From Dromiciops gliroides (taxonomy: Eukaryota; Chordata; Mammalia; Microbiotheria; Microbiotheriidae), in contig NC_057863.1 of the NCBI RefSeq assembly GCF_019393635.1, positions 6,052,191-6,116,190 of the forward strand: a DNA stretch of 64,000 nt, in the 5' to 3' direction. The translations under genes and the position numbers were made by a program. Of this stretch, positions 1 through 12,413 are shown in pieces; position 1 is the first letter of the stretch, and each line of letters begins with the position of its first letter. Under the pieces are notes generated by a model. It was not told the origin of the DNA, did no database searches, and was given only the letters and a program-made list of their open reading frames with translations.

Positions 1-279
1 GTATGTGCCCAGATAATGGAGACAGATGAATGCAGACCTTGCCAGGGGCCATGAGCAGCCCCAAATGAGCTGCCATCCTGCTGATCAGGGAAGAAAGAGG
101 AAAACTTTCTCAGGCTTCAGAGGAAGAATAAGAGAATGTTCTCTGATGTCAAATTTTCACCTACCACTAGGGTTACAATAGTATTAAAGTAAAAGTCGTT
201 GAGGAAGAAGAAAAGGAACTTTCCTCCATTTATTTCAGCCCAAGATTACAAGTAATATCTGAGGCAGGAAGTGTCATAG

Positions 280-505
280 TGGATAGAACAATGGACCTGT
301 ACTGAGGGAGGCATGATTTTAAATCTGCACACAGATATTTCCTAGCTGTGAGGCCCTATGTAAGTCACTTGACCTCTGCTTCAATTGTTTCATTTGAAAA
401 TGGGGGTAATAATAGCATATTCCTCTTAGGGTGGTTGTGAAGTTCAAATGAGATGATGCGATCCTTATGGCACTAGGAATGTTAGCTACTTTCATTAAAA
501 ACCAC
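280..505 (+). mobile_element. CORE-SINE relic, intergenic
   Basis: TAAGTCACTTGACCTCTGCT, AAAATGGGGGTAATAATAGC and GTGAAGTTCAAATGAGATGA are MIR/Ther-1-type body blocks in the plus direction. Confidence 0.5.
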
Positions 506-969
506 TTTCTCTGACTTTGTTAAGAGAGATTCCTTTTACAGACTGATTTATGCTCTGCTGAGTTATGAGAAAACAGAGGAAATCCAAGATTTAAGTGAAT
601 TGCCCAGTGTCATACAGCTAGTAAGCACCAGAGGCTGGATTCAAATCCAAGTCTTCCACTGCTCCACATGGCTCCCTCAGAAGTTGTCCACTGACCTAAA
701 CATAGTCTCATTCCCTTCTTTGAGCTTCAATACTACCATGAGCTGCCTATTGGATCCTGCAAAGCAGACGTCCCAGAGCCCTCTCAAACTCTAAGGGTCC
801 TAAGTGGGATTCATTATTTCTCCCCTAAAATCCATGTCATTTGTAAACATCTCTATTTCTTGTGAAGATGCCACTATCTTTCTATTGTCCTAGTACTTTT
901 CTCACCTCCTTATTCTCCACATGTTCTTCTTCATCTTCACCTCCACATCAGGGGCTGTCCCAGTCCTTG

Positions 970-1120
970 TCTTTTTTTTTTTTAATAAGAGTATTTTATT
1001 ATTTTCCAGTTACATGTAAGGGTAGTTTTCAACATTTGTTTTCATTTGATTTTTAGTTCCAAATTTTTCTCCCAACCCATTACCCCAGCTTCAGGATATA
1101 GCATAGCCCTCATCACAATG
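970..1120 (-). mobile_element. L1 3' terminal fragment with poly-T start
   Basis: A T-run followed by GTATTTTATTATTTTCCAGT and CATGTAAGGGTAGTTTTCAA matches the start of the L1 end at 24424-25016. Only the final ~150 bp is present. Confidence 0.65.
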
Positions 1121-1239
1121 TACTGTCCAGCTGAACTGGCTTCTCTCTGTTTAGTGCACACAGCACCCCTTTCACCTCCATGACTGTATGACCATCTCCC
1201 CTCCACATCCTAGAGCCTCTCATTTTCTTTATGGCATGG

Positions 1240-1500
1240 CTCAAATGTCACACTATCCAGGACAATCAGCCTTTCCTGATGCTGTGAGGCTGCTAATGCC
1301 CTTCTTCTCGAATTATCTTCTACTTAACTCTCTTGAACTTATTAGTCATCTAGTTGCATAAGGATGTGCTGTCTACAACTCTGTAAGTTCTCTGAAAGTA
1401 GGGATTGTTGCATGCTTAGTGTCTGTTCTCCCCCCTCCCCAAAGTAGGAAAGAGCCTGGAACATGGAATACACTTCCATGTAGGCTTGATGGAGTGTTGA
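1240..1500 (+). mobile_element. L2 3' end fragment
   Basis: CTCAAATGTCACACTATCCA, CTTTCCTGATGCTG and then CTCTGAAAGTAGGGATTGTT follow the order of the L2 terminal region; it is strongly decayed. Confidence 0.45.
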
Positions 1501-3324
1501 TGATGCAATGTGTGTGAGTATGTGTGTTTGTGTGTTGGTGCCTTCCTCCTGGAGAAGGAGCACAAAGGTCAGGAGATCTTTCTCTGGGACTTTATGCCAC
1601 AACATTTGGCTGATCTCTTATGAATAGCTCACCTCTTTTACCAATCACAAATTTTCTTCTCCAAGGCATAAGCACTTTTGCTAAATAAAAGCCCATCATT
1701 AAATATTTAAAATGTTCATAAAATTCCTTCTTAAATAAGATGTACATGACAGTTATGCCACAGAGAGGCTGCCTGCACATGCTGTGAATAATAACAACCA
1801 AAATATGAACAAGAGGCAGGGGGACTCAATGGGACAAGGACTAGTTTGCCAAAGTCCTGAGTTCTAGTCCTCTCTCTGACATATATTGACTGCTCGACCA
1901 CAGGCAAGTGAATTGCCCAGTGAGGTATTTGACCTCTTAGTGTCCCAGGAAATTTTCTAAGCCTCCAAATGTAAAAGAGGCAGAGCCCTGCCTCTAGAAA
2001 GGACATTTCTGAGCCTGATTTCCCCTCACACATGCAATCTCAGTTCTAGATCAGAGAAGGTAAGCCACAAAGGCAGTAATACTAAAGGACAGTTACGCTG
2101 TGGTTTAACAATAGACATACAACCATTCTCTGATTGGAGCTTCCCTTTGCCCCCAATCCTCCCCCCCACACACACACACTCACTGAAAATCATCATTATT
2201 TACCCTCTTTTACACAAAGGAAACAATGGGTGGAGACCTAGGCAGAGGATGGGGAGCAGAACCTCCATGACCATTGTGAGAAAGATGGATAGGGGTCTCC
2301 TGGGAAGTCTCAGAGGATGACTGTGATGCCCTTAAAGGCATCTTCTAAGATTTTGTAAAGGCCAAGCCAGGGAGAGGAGAGGTGTCCCCTCTTGATGGGT
2401 CAGACTTTCCAATCAGTCATTCCCCTTGTTTTGCCTCTCCAAGAGCAGCAGTGACTTTGAAGCAGCTGGGCATCCCTAGGTCACCTTCTGCCAGCTGCTG
2501 CTGCTATCTCCTATTCTCTTTGATCACTTTATTTGGCAGATATGACTTGATTTCTTGTGCCAGCTCTTTGCTCTGGGCCTGTTAACTGGGGTCAGGGAGC
2601 TCTGGTTTCACTTGCTGGGGTGGCCTCCCGGACAAGACACTTACTCCTGCCAAATGAAATCTCACTCAGCACTTTTGGGACAGAAAAGGAGGAAAGAGCA
2701 GAGGGAAGATGTGTGGCATGACCCAGATCAGGCCTTGCCTCCCCCAACTCCTTGTGCTCACCCCACAACACCAGGAACTCCACAGGTGTCTTCACCACAA
2801 CAATCCCATTCGTCTTTCCTTCCACCTGATTTGGAGATGCCCTGTCCTCTATTGCATTAGTGCGAGGGAAGCAGGCTGGGCTAAGAACACCCAGCCAGGA
2901 TCATCTACCACTAACCAGCTGCAAGATCTCAGGCAGGTGCTTCAAAGTCCCTTTCTGTCTCCTCAGCATCACCCTTTAAGTAATTCGATTGTTGGACCTG
3001 GAAGAAACCATAGAGCCCGCCCTGTGCTACTCCATCATGCCATAAATGGAGAAACTGAAACCCAGAGAGGTGAAGAAATGTCTCCAGAGTCACACAGCTC
3101 CCGAACAGCTGCCGCAGAAGTAGATTCCCCTAATTGTGCCCTAACTCTGTGCCTCTTTGCCCACTGCTTGTTATAATGGCCCCGGCTCTCTGTGGGTCAG
3201 GACATACAGCAGGCCTTCTCATCTTGTCTGCTGACCACATTCAGGGAAGTCCACTGCGAATCCATGCACAACCAGTCCACTGACTCGAATAGCACAGGGA
3301 CAACAATGTGATGAAGGCAGTGAC

Positions 3325-3582
3325 AATAACTAGTATTTACATAACATGATAAGCCTCACCAAGATCTTTGCATATGTTACTGTATTAACTCATGTGATCC
3401 TTCCAACAACTTTGTTAAGACAGTGCTATATAATCTGCATTTAACAGATTAGGAAACTGAGGCAGAGGTTAAACTGACTTGCCCAAGGTCACTTAGCTAG
3501 TGGATGTCGAGGCCAGATTCTGATCAAGGTCTTCCTGGATATAAGTCCTCTTCTCTATCCACTGTGTCACCTGGCTGCTTAT
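3325..3582 (-). mobile_element. CORE-SINE relic, intergenic
   Basis: GATTAGGAAACTGAGGCAGA, CTTGCCCAAGGTCACTTAGC and the reversed head TCCACTGTGTCACCTGGCTG. Confidence 0.6.
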
Positions 3583-4014
3583 CAATATTGAAGAGAATAT
3601 AATTCAGAAAATAATTTAAAAATGCTTCAGGAAAAGAATGAAGAAGGGGGGAAAGGTGATGCAAACCCCCACCATCCCACGGTGTAGTAGGCTGCATGGA
3701 CAACACAGAGCAGAGACTCCTGGGCAATTTGAGCCCAAAGAAGCCCCAGCTGCAAAGTGTTAAATTATCTAGATTCACTTGGAAGAGATTGTGGACAAAT
3801 ATCAAGATGAGATAAACAGAAATTAAAGCGGCGAAAATCAGCGGGCTCCATTCCCAAATATCCATCTCCTTAACTAGCTGATTTTATACTCTGGACACTT
3901 CTCCAAAGACTGATGGAATTCATCAGAACAAGAGTGAGGCAGCCACCCCTCCAAAAAATGAAAAGCCGGCCAAGGGCGTGTGAGGCGGCCTAGGGTACAA
4001 AGGAGAAAAAAGCT

Positions 4015-4165
4015 GAACATGCAGTCATAGGAACTTGATCTTCCTCCCTGTATGACCTTGGGCGAGTTGTTTAAACTCTTTGGGCCTTAATTTCCTCTCC
4101 TGTAAAACGAGGGAATTAGATCAGAAGGTCTCTGAGGTTCTTGCTGGCGCCAAGTCTGTGTTCTT
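4015..4165 (+). mobile_element. MIR-like SINE relic, intergenic
   Basis: GACCTTGGGCGAGTTGTTTA, CTCTCCTGTAAAACGAGGGA and CAGAAGGTCTCTGAGGTTCT. Confidence 0.5.
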
Positions 4166-5784
4166 CAAACTAATGCGATTTTCAGACATTTCTTGAAATT
4201 AAAATTAGTAACTTGCCAAAAATCCATTGATTTTAATCATAATAAAACATTTGTAATCAAAATCCAAAGGTAAACAAATCAATAAGTCTATAATTACTTC
4301 TGAGCATTTGATGCTTCTAGTGACCCCTCACCAAGGTGATCAAGGAAATAAGACAGAGCACTTTCCTCCCCTGGCACAGTTCTTGGGGCTAACTTGTACC
4401 CCAGGCTGAAAACAGCAAGGGTGCTCTGCCTCCAATTTGCCCTGTAAGCCCATTTCACACTCTCATGCCTTAGGGTTTGGGGTGCCTTTGTCTCAGATGG
4501 GCCTCATTGGTCAATCATGGAAGACCAGGGCAGTCTCATAAGCAGTAGCCTGATGATGCTTACAGTTCGGGCAGAGCTTTTCCTCCAAAATATATAATGC
4601 CCAACCCCCCATAGCCTATTATTTTACAATTAGAGTTTTTTCTTTTTGATCTTCAAGAGTCCCCAAATAAAATAAAGTTTATGACAGAAGCTGAGCCTTT
4701 TTATGTGTCAACAAGCACCATGGCAGTTGCAATGGTAGTCAGCTGAGAGAAAGACCCCTGGGGAACAGGATGGGTGCCAAGGGAGGAGAAAACAGCTGAG
4801 GCAGAGGAGACAAGCTCTCTCAGGCTAAGCAAGAGAAGCCGAAAGCTAATTTCCAATCTGATCCACCAGGCCATGAGTTCCCTTCTTTCTAGAAACTCTG
4901 CTTGGTCAAATAAAACCCTGACTCGGCCCAAGCCCTTGAAGGGGCCCTTGGTCAGTAATGCTCAGCTGAGGATGCATATCTTCTCACTTTCCTCCATAAT
5001 GATCCTGTTTTTATTTTGTATATTTCCATATATATCATTTACATGTTATGTCCCCCAACAGAGTGGACAGGGACTGTCTTTGTGGGTGTTTATGAAGTGA
5101 ATATTTAATCCATTCTCTTTTCTTTCTTCTCTCATTCCTCATAATCAGGCAGGCCCTTTTCCAAGGTCTTCTCTCTCACACTCTTCCCCCAGCGGATGTG
5201 CAGAAATCCTTCTCAAAGATCCTGTTGGTGGGTGGGTGTTTTACATAGAGGAAAGGGACCAGAGAATGCAAAAGGTTGGGAAGTGGTGCCTGAGAGGCTC
5301 TTTCCCTTCCAACAAGAGTGTGAACCTTTTTGGTATATTCTGGACTGAGCCCTTGGGAAGGCTATGGATTTATGCCTTCTCAGAATCCTGCTTTTGAAAT
5401 GCTTAAAATGCATAAGTTTACAAAGGAACCAATTATATTGAAATGCAGGAATCAAAATATTTTAAAACTCATCAAGGTCATAGCCTACAGGTAAAGTCCC
5501 TGCACCTTCAAGGACCCAAAGGGGGTACCTCCCTCCCCCCTGCCACAGGCTACAGTGTGCAGGAAGCTCACAGCTAATGATGACCAGTAGAAGAGATGAG
5601 GCTCAAAACTGAAAGATACAAATTGGTATGGATGACAGGACAACTCTAACTAGATGAGATTTAAAGGGACAAATACCAAGTCATACATTTGGGCCCCAAA
5701 ACAAAACCATGAGCCATGAACATAAAAGAACAATCTGGCTTAATCATAGTAATCCTAAAAGCTTACATATGTAAATACAATGCA

Positions 5785-5985
5785 CCCATATATGCATTGG
5801 ATTTATGTTATCTTAGCTGATTCTCAAAACCATCCAATGAGGTACATGCTATTATTATCTCCTTTTTATAGATGAAACAAAGACTGAGAATACTTAAGTG
5901 ACTTGCCCAGGGTCACACAACTAGATCCTAGGCTAGATTTGAACTCAGTTCGTTCTGAGTCCAAGCTGAACACTATCACTATGAG
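5785..5985 (-). mobile_element. CORE-SINE relic, intergenic
   Basis: ATAGATGAAACAAAGACTGA, GACTTGCCCAGGGTCACACA and ACTAGATCC; the head end is decayed. Confidence 0.5.
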
Positions 5986-6959
5986 AAAGACCTTGGTGTC
6001 ATAAGGAACTGCAGACTCATTATGAGAAAGCCATATTACACACCTTTTCCCAAAATCTAAGACCATCTTGGGGTACATCATAGTTCTCTGCCCTGATCAG
6101 GTCACACCTAGATTATCGAATTCTGTCTCAAGGGGTGATAGATGTCAAACCTGACACTGATGTTCTCTGGGATAGCTGAAGGTCTGGATGCCATGTTATA
6201 AGAGGAATGACTAAAGGCACTGAGGATCCATACTGGCAAATAAAAACCCTGAGGGGAGGCGTGGGAGGTACAACATGATGGGTGCCTTCAACATCAGAAG
6301 GATTATCATTTATGGAAAGATTAGACATTTAATTGTAGTTGCAGGAAGCAACATTAAGGTAGAAGTTACAGGGAGATAGATTCCAGACAAGTAAAAACAT
6401 TTTTTAACAATGAGAGCTGCCCATAAATAAAATGGGCCATCGCGTTAGGTAGTGAGTTACTTGTCATTTGAAGTGTTCAGACAGACAGCTGTTGCTTCTC
6501 CTCCCCTTCCTTTCATTTCCTCCTCCTCACAGAAAGGATAGCATCATTAACTGCTAGATGTCAGATAGGAGTGTAGAAATTACTCAATTCCATTCCAGGC
6601 CACTGACCTGTCAGTGGTCCAAATCAGCCATGAACTCGGCTGCTCCCTCCTTCTAGACCCCAATAGCACCTGCAGCTGCTTGCAGGGTCTCTTAATTCAT
6701 GATAAGCCTGTCTTAGCACTATGAAAACAGAATTCCTTGAGGAAGGAAATGCTGCCCCACCTGCTTGTCATCTGAGAACTCCAGTCTTCCTGGCCCCAGG
6801 GGCTCTTGAGTGATCATAGTAAAGCCTACTTTGGGTGAGACTTCTGAGCTGATTCTTACCAACATGACCTGTGTTCTCTGTGACTCCTGAAGGGAGAGGC
6901 TCTGTACCTTGACATCCCTCTGGGCTAGCAGCTCCTGATGGAAAAAGAAAAAAGGTAGG

Positions 6960-7115
6960 GGAGGTTTTGGACCTCCCATTAGCTAAACTGATCACACCCA
7001 TATACACTTCCCACCTCCCACCCCCAACTAGCTAAAGTGTCCATAACTTCCAGAGCCCCCTCCCCCATTAGATAAAGGAATCACACCTGTCCACACTTCA
7101 CAGGGCCCTCCAGCT
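6960..7115 (+). repeat. Three imperfect ~50 bp tandem units
   Basis: Each unit holds a C-rich start, a TTAGCTAAA/CTAGCTAAAG/TTAGATAAAG core, a short gap and a CCAYACTTC-like end: near 6970, 7025 and 7065. Confidence 0.5.
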
Positions 7116-7910
7116 GAAGCTATCAAGGATGGTTTATGATGTGCCTTTTATGCTGTTGGTCGTGAGTAGATGACTACAATAGGAGAAGACAGCTTAGAGG
7201 ACCCAAAGGTCCTTTGTGCAAATTGTTTCATTGATGATGACTTGTCATTACACAGGACTTCCTGTGACTCTGTTTCCCCGAGGCCCCTCCTGATCTCCAC
7301 TGAGTCCTGCATTGGTTAGGGGGTTGCATCCTAACAAAGGATTTCTAATTTGAGGTCTATGAACTTGTTATTTTTTAAAATGGTATCTTTATTTCAATAT
7401 AATTGATTTCCCTTGTACTCACCATTTTTTTATTATTAATTTCAAAATATTTTTTCTAAGAAAGGATCCTTGTGTTTCACCATACCAATTGCTCAATGGA
7501 CTCATAAAAAAGATTCAGCAACCCTGGACTGGATAATCTTTGAGAGCTTAGATAAGGTCATGAGCCTAGAAGATTAACTAGCAACAAGAAGTGGGGCAGA
7601 TGGCCCCACCTTCGCTGCCTGAGGATACAGTGATGTGGGACGTGCTGAGAGATTCGTAAAATTAAAGCTCCACAAAATGTGAATTCAGTTTTTCAGGAGA
7701 ATGTAAACTTCCTGAGGGGAAGGACTGGGCCTAGTACAAGACCTGGTTGTATAGTAACATGTAGGAAAGTGAAATGACTGAATCTAGGACTACCCATGTC
7801 AAGGGGAAAGTGCACCTGTCAGCTGATGAGATAGGACAGGAATCCAGAAATATTCTTATCTAAAATGTCATGCAAATATATCAGGGTAGTGAGAAGGAAT
7901 AGCAAGAGGA

Positions 7911-8055
7911 AGGGGGGAGGAAGAAGGGGATGGGGGAAGAGGAGGAAGAGAGGGGAGGAAGAAGGGGATGGGGGAAGAAGAGGAAGAGAGGGGAGGAAGA
8001 AGGGAATAGGGAGGAGGAGCAGGAGGGGTGAGGAGGAAGAAGCAGAGAATGAGGA
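7911..8055 (+). repeat. Purine-only tandem repeat, about 39 bp unit, three copies
   Basis: AGGGGAGGAAGAAGGGGATG starts each unit; the third is degraded. The whole tract is nearly all A and G. Open frames here (Arg/Lys/Glu or Pro/Leu/Ser rich) are composition artefacts. Confidence 0.8.
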
Positions 8056-8059
8056 GGAA

Positions 8060-8315
8060 CAACTTATATTTGTAGAGTGCCTATGCTGTGTCAAGCCGTG
8101 TGCTAAGAGCTTTACAGCTATTTTCTCATTTGATCTTCATAGCAACCCTGGAAGGTAGGTGCCATTGTTATCTCCATTTTGCAGTTGAAGAAACTGAGGC
8201 AGACAGAAGTTCAGTGACTTGCCATGGGATACTCATCTAGTAAGCATCTGAGACTTCATTTGAACTCAGGTCTTCCTACCTCCAGTCCTGGTACTCAAGT
8301 GTCACCTAGTTACCA
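8060..8315 (-). mobile_element. CORE-SINE relic, intergenic
   Basis: GTAGAGTGCCTATGCTGTGT, CATTTTGCAGTTGAAGAAAC and the reversed head near TGTCACCTAGTTACC. It follows the purine-rich tandem repeat at 7911-8055. Confidence 0.6.
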
Positions 8316-8599
8316 TACTATAAATAAGTAAATCATCACTGGTCTGTGGGGAAGATCTATAATAATTACAACCACTTGGCATCCTTTCTTCCATTCCCCT
8401 CAGACCCCTTTCAAGTACTCTCTCTCTACTTATCCTCCAGTCCTTACCCAGCAATTGCACCAGTGGATACCACCTTGCTTTGGATTCCTGCCCCACTCAC
8501 CCACATACCTCTAAATGGGTGTATGGGGTGTTCAGGAGGGATAGCATCTCTGGTGTAAGTGCTTCTCATCCACCTTTGGTGATTACCTGATTCAATCAA

Positions 8600-9062
8600 C
8601 TCTCACCTGTGGTTCTAAGAAGCTGTAGCTTGTGCAGCAGCTCTACCATGGCAAAATGATCTTGGCAGATGACTAAATCAGGTTGAGATTAACCAAGGAG
8701 TTCAAACCCATCAGTAAGTTTGAGGGGTGTCTATCCCAAGCATGTGAATACTTCCTCTTGCAGAATGGTTGACTGAGAATTGTTTGTTCCAATGGCCATG
8801 AAGGCGACTGAAGCAGGCACTGTGGAGAGCTTGGAGCTTCTTCAGACATCAAAGAAGCCAAGGTCATCCAGTAATCAAGAACCATCACTAGTCATCTTGA
8901 CTTTTGTCCTGCCACTGGACTTCAATGACTCAGGAAGAAAGAATGAGGCTGAGACGACTTTATGCAATCCTGCTTCACTTAAATCCATTTCATGCATGAG
9001 TCAAGACCTTAACCATGATATCATTGGTTCTCTTTGAAAATGAAGGATAATCAACAACAACT
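8600..9062 (+). mobile_element. Dispersed marsupial repeat ending in (CAA)n
   Basis: The right half aligns with 22799-22990 (CTAGTCATCTTGACTTTTGT / CCACTGGACTTCAATGACTC) and ends in GATAATCAACAACAAC, a tail typical of RTE-mobilised elements. The left limit is uncertain. Confidence 0.5.
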
Positions 9063-9607
9063 CTAAATAGAAGTTCTTCTCTGAACTGATGGGAGGAGAG
9101 AGAGGATGCCTGGACGATGGTGAAGAAAGACAGTTAAGTCTCAGATGAATGGAAATGAGCCAGCATCATACCTGGCAATCAGCACCCTGGCGACAGCCCC
9201 ATCAGGGAAAAGCAACTTCCAATCGATTCTGTGACTCACTATGTGGAAATAACACTAGAGTTCATTAATACAAACAAAATGAAGAGGGAAAAACAGTTCC
9301 TACAGTGGCTTAGTGTGGGGGTAGAAGCTCAAAAGTTCTCAGAGCTCAAGTGGTCACCATGGGATTGGGGCTTTCATGCTTTAGTGAAGCTTTGCCTTGA
9401 TTGGTCTGGTCTTGTCTTGTCTTGATTGGTTTGGTCTTATGATCTCATCAGACTGAAGAACTTCCCAAGTTTCAAGTCTTGCCTGGGACACATACTGGCT
9501 ATTGGCCAATGGACAGAACATCTTCTTTGTGCCCCTGGGCACTCTCCAGGAGTAGAGGTGAAAGAAGCTCTCCATCTGTAATTTCAGTATCACCAGTCAG
9601 TCAATCA

Positions 9608-9865
9608 TTAAATTAATATTTATTTATTTTGTTTTTGTTCGATCATGTCTGATTCTTTGTGACCCTATGTGGGGGTTTTCCTGACAGAGATACTGGAGTG
9701 GTTTGCCATGTACTTTTCCAGCTCATTTTACAGATGAGGAAGCTAAGATAAACAGGGTGAAGTGACTTGCCCAGAATCACATGAGTAGTAAGTGTCTGAG
9801 ACTAAATTTGAACTCAGGTCTTCCTGATTCTAGGACCTGTACTCTATCCACTGTACTACCTAACA
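9608..9865 (-). mobile_element. MAR1-like SINE, intergenic
   Basis: GTTCGATCATGTCTGATTCT, TTTGTGACCCTATGTGGGGG, TGGAGTGGTTTGCCATGTAC and the reversed head region CTCTATCCACTGTACTACCT. Confidence 0.75.
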
Positions 9866-11110
9866 CCCACTATATACTAGGCACTATACCAAGCCCTAGG
9901 GATACAAGGAGGTAAAAAGACAATCCCTGCCCTCAGAGTTTACTGTCTAATGGAAAAGACAGTATAGACATATGCACAGCAAGGTACAGACCAGATAAAG
10001 AGGAACTAACAAAAGAGGGAAAGCACCAGAGTTAAAATGGCTGGGGAAAGGCTTGCTGTAGGAAGTGGGTTGTCAGTTGGGACATAAAGGAATCCTGGAG
10101 GCAGAAATGAAGAGGAAAAGTACTGTAGGCATGGGGGATGGCCAAGGGAAATGCCCAGAGCCCAGAGCCCAGAGCTGGAGGCGAATATTTGGGCATCAGG
10201 AAGCCAAGGTCACTGAATCGAAGAGTAGATGGGGTAGGAAGGAGGAAGAAGAATGGAAAGGTCGAAAGGGGACAGGTTTGGAAAGGCTTTGAATGACAAA
10301 CCGAGTATTATGTGCTTGATCCCGGAGGCCATAGAGAGCCCCTGGAGTTTATTAAGTAGGGGGAGGTAACAAGGTCAGACCAGTGCATTAGGAAGATGAC
10401 TTTGGTGCCTCTGGAGGAAGGATTGGAGTGAGGAGAGATGTGAGGCAGGGAGACCCACCTGCAGCTATGGCAAAAGTGCAGACATGAGATGATGGGGGCT
10501 GCACCAGATTGATGGTATTGTCAGAAGAGAGAAGATGGTGCCAAGGTCAAATTGACAGGCCTTGGCAACAGTTTAGATATGGGGGAGGAGGAGGAGTGAG
10601 ACACAGGGATGACATCTGGGCCATGGGCCTGAGGGACTGAGAGGGTGGTACTTCCCTCTACAATGACAGGGAACAGAGTAGGGAAGCGAGGGTTTAGGGA
10701 AAAGGAGGAGTCTGTTTTGGACAGGAGTTTAAGATTTCTACTGAACATCCAGCCTTTGATGTTGTGAGCAGAAAGATTGAGGCAAGAAAGCAAGATTTGA
10801 GAATTATCAGCATGGAAATAGTCACTAAATCCATGAGAGTGGATGAGATGATCCGGTGAAGTCATAGAGAAGGTGAGGAGAAGAGGGACCAAGCCAGAGC
10901 TCTGGGGGACACCCACACTTGGAGGGCATGGTCTGGAGAAAGTGAAAACTCTACCAGATGAGAGGAGGAGAACCAGGAGGGAGGGGTTTCCCCCACACCC
11001 AGGGAGCAGAAAGTATCTTGGAGGAGAGGCTGACTCACAGTGGCCCAGGCAGCAGAGAGATTAAGTGGAATGAGGATAGAGAAAAGGCCCAGGGCCTTGG
11101 CACCTAAAAG
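9866..11110 (-). mobile_element. L2 (CR1-clade) LINE with reverse-transcriptase relic
   Basis: On the minus strand a decayed reverse transcriptase can be read between about 10916 and 10521. GVPQSSGLVPLLL resembles the GVPQGSVLGPLLF motif, and FHADNSQI stands where YADDSQ would carry the catalytic Asp pair. The 3' end lies at the left, where the L2 tail (revcomp of AGTGCCTAGT-type sequence) abuts a SINE at 9608-9865. It is non-functional, with substituted catalytic residues and frame breaks. Confidence 0.75.
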
Positions 11111-11793
11111 ACCATTTGTAACTCCAGGAATGGCAAAGAGCTAAGGGACTTCCCCATCCTCACACCACTACTGCCCGAGGCAAGTTTTGAATTTAGCTTT
11201 TCCTCATTACCAATGTATTATTCTATCCCTAACCTGGGATGCTCCCTCTGCAGGAGGGTGTGTCACTGCTTGTGGAAGGTTAGTAGAGACTGGCCTTCCT
11301 AGGGAGGGGAGGGGGAAAGGAAAGCCCTGGGGATGAGCCCAGGCAAAGCACCTTGGAGAATGGATTCCTGGGAGAGATCAAAGAGGCAGGGATTTAGTGG
11401 CCTACTTTAATACCCAAGATTCTCCTCTGCTTCTCGGTCAGCATCTGAAATCCTCTTGCCTCCCTTCCCCTGCCCCTCTAAAGGTGTTCCTCTCTCTCGT
11501 TTTTGTCTTTCCATTTCGTACCCTGAAGCAAAACCCGGCAGCCCTGTCCTAGGCACTTCTCGGGAACTGGCCTCATTAGATGTAACGCAATGCAATGACC
11601 TAATCATCACACATCGTGTCACACGTGAACAAAAAGCCCCTTTGATATGGTTGCAATGTGCCTTGGGCGCGTCTTCGTCCTTCTTTTTATGGACATTTTG
11701 TTGTTCAAGGTCAGATTGAAGCCTCTTTTTGCCTTAGAGGCTGATGCTTTATAGAAGCAGCTCAGCATCTCCCAAACCTTTCTCACCAGCCCC

Positions 11794-11812
11794 GGGCGAC
11801 CTCTGCTGGTGC
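11794..11812 (-). promoter_or_regulatory. Candidate CTCF-like site, intergenic
   Basis: The minus strand reads GCACCAGCAGAGGTCGCCC, close to the CTCF core CCASCAGRGGGCGC with one or two mismatches. It sits at the end of a CpG-containing stretch (about 11560-11820) that lacks recognisable repeats. Confidence 0.35.
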
Positions 11813-12253
11813 CTCAGAGACATGGCACCTGAGAAAAAAGGACTCTCAGTACTGCTTTAGTGGAGCACGCTCAGGCCCCCGTACTCAGAGTGAGTGGTAT
11901 CAAGCCAACACAGTGAACCCACATCGCAGGAGGGAGCTGAGAGCGTGTGCCCTGACATCCTTGTGGATGCCGGAGAGAAAGGGGGCTCTGCGGTTGGTAT
12001 AGCTAAGTCACCTTGGAGTGGGTGAATGCAGTAGTCTCCAAAGTGGGCTCTGCACATCCCAGGGCAAAAAACGAGATTCCACAGGACACCACAAAGAAAA
12101 CATTGGAAGCGAAGTGAGCCGCACATCGCACCCATAATACACTTCCAATGTAATCAACATTTCATCCTGGGGAATTTTTGTTAGCAACGGCAATCAGCAG
12201 ATCCAATGGGAACAAACTGCCTGCATACCTCATCATGTCTGGCTCACAGGATT

Positions 12254-12413
12254 TTCTCTGTGTGTGTGTGTGTGTGTGTGTAAGGCAACTGAAGTTAAGT
12301 GACTTGCCCAAGGTCACACAGCTAGTAAGTGTCAAGTGTCTAAGGCCGGATTTGATCTCAGGTCCTCCTAACTCCAGGGCAGGTACTCTATCCACTGTAC
12401 CACCTAGCTGCAC
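12254..12413 (-). mobile_element. Marsupial SINE with (TG)n tail, intergenic
   Basis: A (TG)n tract at 12259-12281 replaces the A-tail; then AAGTTAAGTGACTTGCCCAA and the reversed head CACCTAGCTG. CTGGCTCACAGGATT at 12239-12253 recurs with one mismatch at 12414-12428. It is a second example of a SINE tail turned into a CA repeat. Confidence 0.82.

Larger units (their letters stand above)
1..7910. other. Intergenic, no gene found
   Basis: Apart from the L1, L2 and SINE fragments listed and the tandem units at 6960-7115, I see only unremarkable sequence. Open frames are short and have no recognisable family. The stretch 4600-4930 holds two AATAAA signals and could be an old LTR, but no ends could be defined. 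Confidence 0.6.

Noticed and set aside
4600..4930. Possible solitary LTR with AATAAA signals
   Set aside because: No TG...CA ends, target duplication or primer-site sequence could be defined, so it is only mentioned.
7865..8158. Arg/Lys/Gly-rich open frames on both strands
   Set aside because: They arise from the purine-only tandem repeat at 7911-8055.
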